Source of the DNA: Flavimaribacter sp039888615
GTDB taxonomy: Bacteria; Pseudomonadota; Alphaproteobacteria; Rhizobiales; Rhizobiaceae
Strand: one strand, 5' to 3'
Length of the DNA stretch: 15,325 bases
Assembly (NCBI GenBank): GCA_039888615.1
Contig: JBDQQS010000035.1
A program made the translations under genes and the position numbers. The notes beneath the pieces were generated by a model. That model saw only the letters and a list, made by a program, of their open reading frames with translations, did no database searches and was not told the DNA's origin. Positions 14,016-15,325 of this stretch are shown here, piece after piece (within the stretch, counting starts at the first letter, position 1; each line of letters opens with the position of its first letter).

Positions 14016-14179
14016 TGGCGTCTCACGAACTGCCGTCTCACTATTTTGGTAAGCTACTGATTATTTTGCATAAAGCTTCAATTATCCCGCTTATTGGGAA
14101 TCAGCAGGACTGGTCCTGGCTAATCGGTAAGACCGCTAAAACGGTCCGCGTGCGGAATCGAACCTTGCGGCAATTGTAA
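14015..14179 (+). pseudogene. Short remnant after the terS-like gene (54 codons)
   Basis: An ATG overlapping the previous stop opens a frame that begins MASHELPSHYFG and runs to TAA at 14177-14179. After about the ninth codon the composition changes abruptly from GC-rich to AT-rich (near 14040), and the rest resembles no protein. It probably is the first few codons of the next phage gene, expected to be terL, joined to foreign sequence by a deletion. Confidence 0.35.
14105..14156. repeat. Three short inverted repeats upstream of the integrase
   Basis: CAGGAC-TG-GTCCTG (14105-14118), GACCG-N6-CGGTC (14131-14146) and TCCGC-GT-GCGGA (14145-14156) lie within 52 bases. A fourth, CCGGGG-CTA-CCCCGG (14219-14233), lies in the presumed 5' end of the integrase gene. 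They could be recombinase or excisionase sites, or a terminator region; none has a T-run. Confidence 0.35.
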
Positions 14180-14187
14180 CGCTCCAC

Positions 14188-15186
14188 ATGAGCGCTCGGT
14201 GCAAGCCCTTCCCCGAAGCCGGGGCTACCCCGGGGTGCAGGGGGTTGGTGTTCGCACACCGATCCCGATTTTTGCAATTGCAAAGCGAAAAGGATCGAAA
14301 TATTCGAGGTTCGGTCGGCACTCGCCGGTTTATGGAAGAGTATCTACGCCTCACGAGAGACCGGGACGACGCACCCTATCAGGGTTGCATCGCCGGCATA
14401 GTAAGAGCTTATCTGAAATCCCCCCATTACACGGATCTCAAACCTTCAACCAGAGAAGGTTACGATCTGGCGATCCGCACGATCGAGTCCGAGTTTTACG
14501 ACATGTCGGCCGAAAAGATTTCGACGGCCGGGACACGAACGCTGTTTCTCGAATGGCGCGATGAGATCGCGGAAAAATATCCTCGCAAAGCTGACCTTTT
14601 CATGAGCGTCCTGCAGCGCCTGCTCTGGTTCGCGCTAGACCGTGAAATGATCGAACGCCACCCGCTTGAACGCATCACCAAGGTGAGCGACGGAACGCGT
14701 CGCGATATAATCTGGTCTGACGCAGATATGCAGACATTCAAAGAGATGGCTCGGGAACCGCTTGTGCGTGCCATGCTGCTGGCGGCATGGACGGGCCAGC
14801 GTCAAGGCGACCTGCTTGCCCTGACCTGGTCCTCCTACGACGGAGAGGCGATCCGCCTCCGTCAGTCTAAGACGGGCGCCCATGTCGCCGTGAAGGTTTC
14901 AGCAGAACTCAAAGTCGCACTGAACGCAGCCAAGGAAATGAACGCACAGCAGAATACTCCGGCAGCGACGATCCTGACAAACCGAAGCGGCAAACCGTGG
15001 ACGAGTGGTTTCAAATCTTCATGGCGCAAAGCGACGGCAGCGGCCGGGATTACCGGGCACTCTGAAAAGGACGCCGAAACGATCATCCGCAAGCACTATC
15101 TCGTGTCGTCCGCGGCCGTTGAAAAGATCGAATCGAGAACAAAAAATGTAAACCGCGCCGAAAATCGTAAACCGAGCGCATCCTGA
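14188..15186 (+). CDS. Tyrosine recombinase (phage/island integrase) lacking the HxxR box
   Basis: This 332-residue integrase has a SAM-like core-binding domain (about residues 65-160) and a catalytic domain. Arg205 (WTGQRQGDLLALTW), Lys228 (RLRQSKTG), His291 (TGHS) and the nucleophile Tyr304 (IIRKHYL) are recognisable. The box with His-x-x-Arg (normally HDLRGT or similar) should lie about 25-30 residues before TGHS, but here KATAAAGI runs straight into TGHSEKDAE. About 25-30 residues are missing without a frameshift, with the junction near 15046-15057. The protein should be unable to cleave DNA. The first 47 residues before MEEYL are less typical, so the start may be later (14332). It ends with a polar tail. 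It could have moved the island into the tRNA-Pro site. Confidence 0.85.
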   Translation: MSARCKPFPEAGATPGCRGLVFAHRSRFLQLQSEKDRNIRGSVGTRRFMEEYLRLTRDRDDAPYQGCIAGIVRAYLKSPHYTDLKPSTREGYDLAIRTIESEFYDMSAEKISTAGTRTLFLEWRDEIAEKYPRKADLFMSVLQRLLWFALDREMIERHPLERITKVSDGTRRDIIWSDADMQTFKEMAREPLVRAMLLAAWTGQRQGDLLALTWSSYDGEAIRLRQSKTGAHVAVKVSAELKVALNAAKEMNAQQNTPAATILTNRSGKPWTSGFKSSWRKATAAAGITGHSEKDAETIIRKHYLVSSAAVEKIESRTKNVNRAENRKPSAS

Positions 15187-15201
15187 TTTCTACTAAGTTA
15201 T

Positions 15202-15325
15202 TGTGAGCTTATCGAGAGATAGCTGACATTTCATTCCGGACACATGGTTTACACAACGCGCATTTGGGGGAGCCCGAATGCCTTGGAAAGAGTGTAGACC
15301 AATGGATGAACGTCTCAAATTCATA
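15202..15325 (+). mobile_element. Left part of an IS481-like insertion sequence (continues outside window)
   Basis: The sequence from about TGTGAGC (15202) leads without a gap into a transposase start at 15278. The terminus is placed only because many such elements begin with TG. The right end is outside the window, so the inverted repeat and target duplication cannot be checked. Confidence 0.35.
15278..15325 (+). CDS. Start of an IS481-like transposase (3' part outside window)
   Basis: Sixteen codons are visible, MPWKECRPMDERLKFI, preceded by the strong ribosome binding site GGGGGAG (15266-15272). The beginning MPWKE-x-x-PMD-x-R-x-x-FI is the characteristic N-terminus of integrase-core (IS481-like) transposases, just before their helix-turn-helix. 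The rest lies beyond the window, so intactness is unknown. Confidence 0.7.
   Translation, partial: MPWKECRPMDERLKFI

Noticed and set aside
14148..14172. T-arm-like sequence on the minus strand (AGGTTCGATTCC) as a second attachment site or tRNA
   Set aside because: The flanking bases do not pair as a T stem, there is no acceptor strand, and it is inverted relative to the tRNA-Pro fragment, so it cannot be the matching direct repeat.

Overview
The window looks like an accessory region from a Hyphomicrobiales (Rhizobiales-type) alphaproteobacterium. This rests on the protein style of GroEL/GroES, HflK/HflC, the Crp-like regulator and the transglutaminases, on a CIRCE operator, on a rhizobial-type tyrosine integrase, and on pieces of IS5, IS21 and IS481-like elements. 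No genus is claimed.

Layout. 1-212 is the right end of an IS5-family element. 213-936 is non-coding and holds a 3' remnant of a tRNA-Pro gene (602-640) and the groESL terminator. 937-2939 is a minus-strand groES-groEL operon with a CIRCE operator upstream (3028-3054). 3309-3826 is an hlyIII-family gene whose 5' part is lost at a junction with a truncated istB (3829-4240) and the intact right end of an IS21-family element (to 4324). 4485-5309 holds small unrecognised genes. 5434-6768 is an nhaA Na+/H+ antiporter interrupted by one in-frame TGA. 6940-7611 (minus) encodes a Crp/Fnr-type regulator, divergent from hflK-hflC (7960-10058) across a spacer rich in palindromes. Two small genes follow, one for a helical, likely coiled-coil protein and one for a one-helix membrane protein. 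11021-11899 (minus) and 12014-12898 (plus) are divergent transglutaminase-fold genes. 13208-13439 is a non-coding array of twelve 9-bp repeats in four alternating triplets, enclosing a 28-bp alternating purine-pyrimidine tract and a 34-bp AT-rich tract. Downstream are a phage terminase-small-subunit-like gene, a short remnant, a tyrosine integrase that lacks its HxxR box, and the start of an IS481-like transposase.

How it fits together. The intact cargo concerns protein quality control and envelope or ion stress: a chaperonin, the FtsH-regulating HflKC pair, a cNMP-type regulator, and the remains of HlyIII and NhaA. Around it the mobility genes are all broken: a partial IS5, half an IS21, a tRNA fragment, a phage gene cut off shortly after its stop, and an integrase without a catalytic motif. 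I read this as an old, immobilised stress-response island on a prophage or island backbone. The most unusual element is the repeat array at 13208-13439, which has the parts expected of a replication origin or of a phage DNA-recognition site. No protein that binds it can be assigned from this window.
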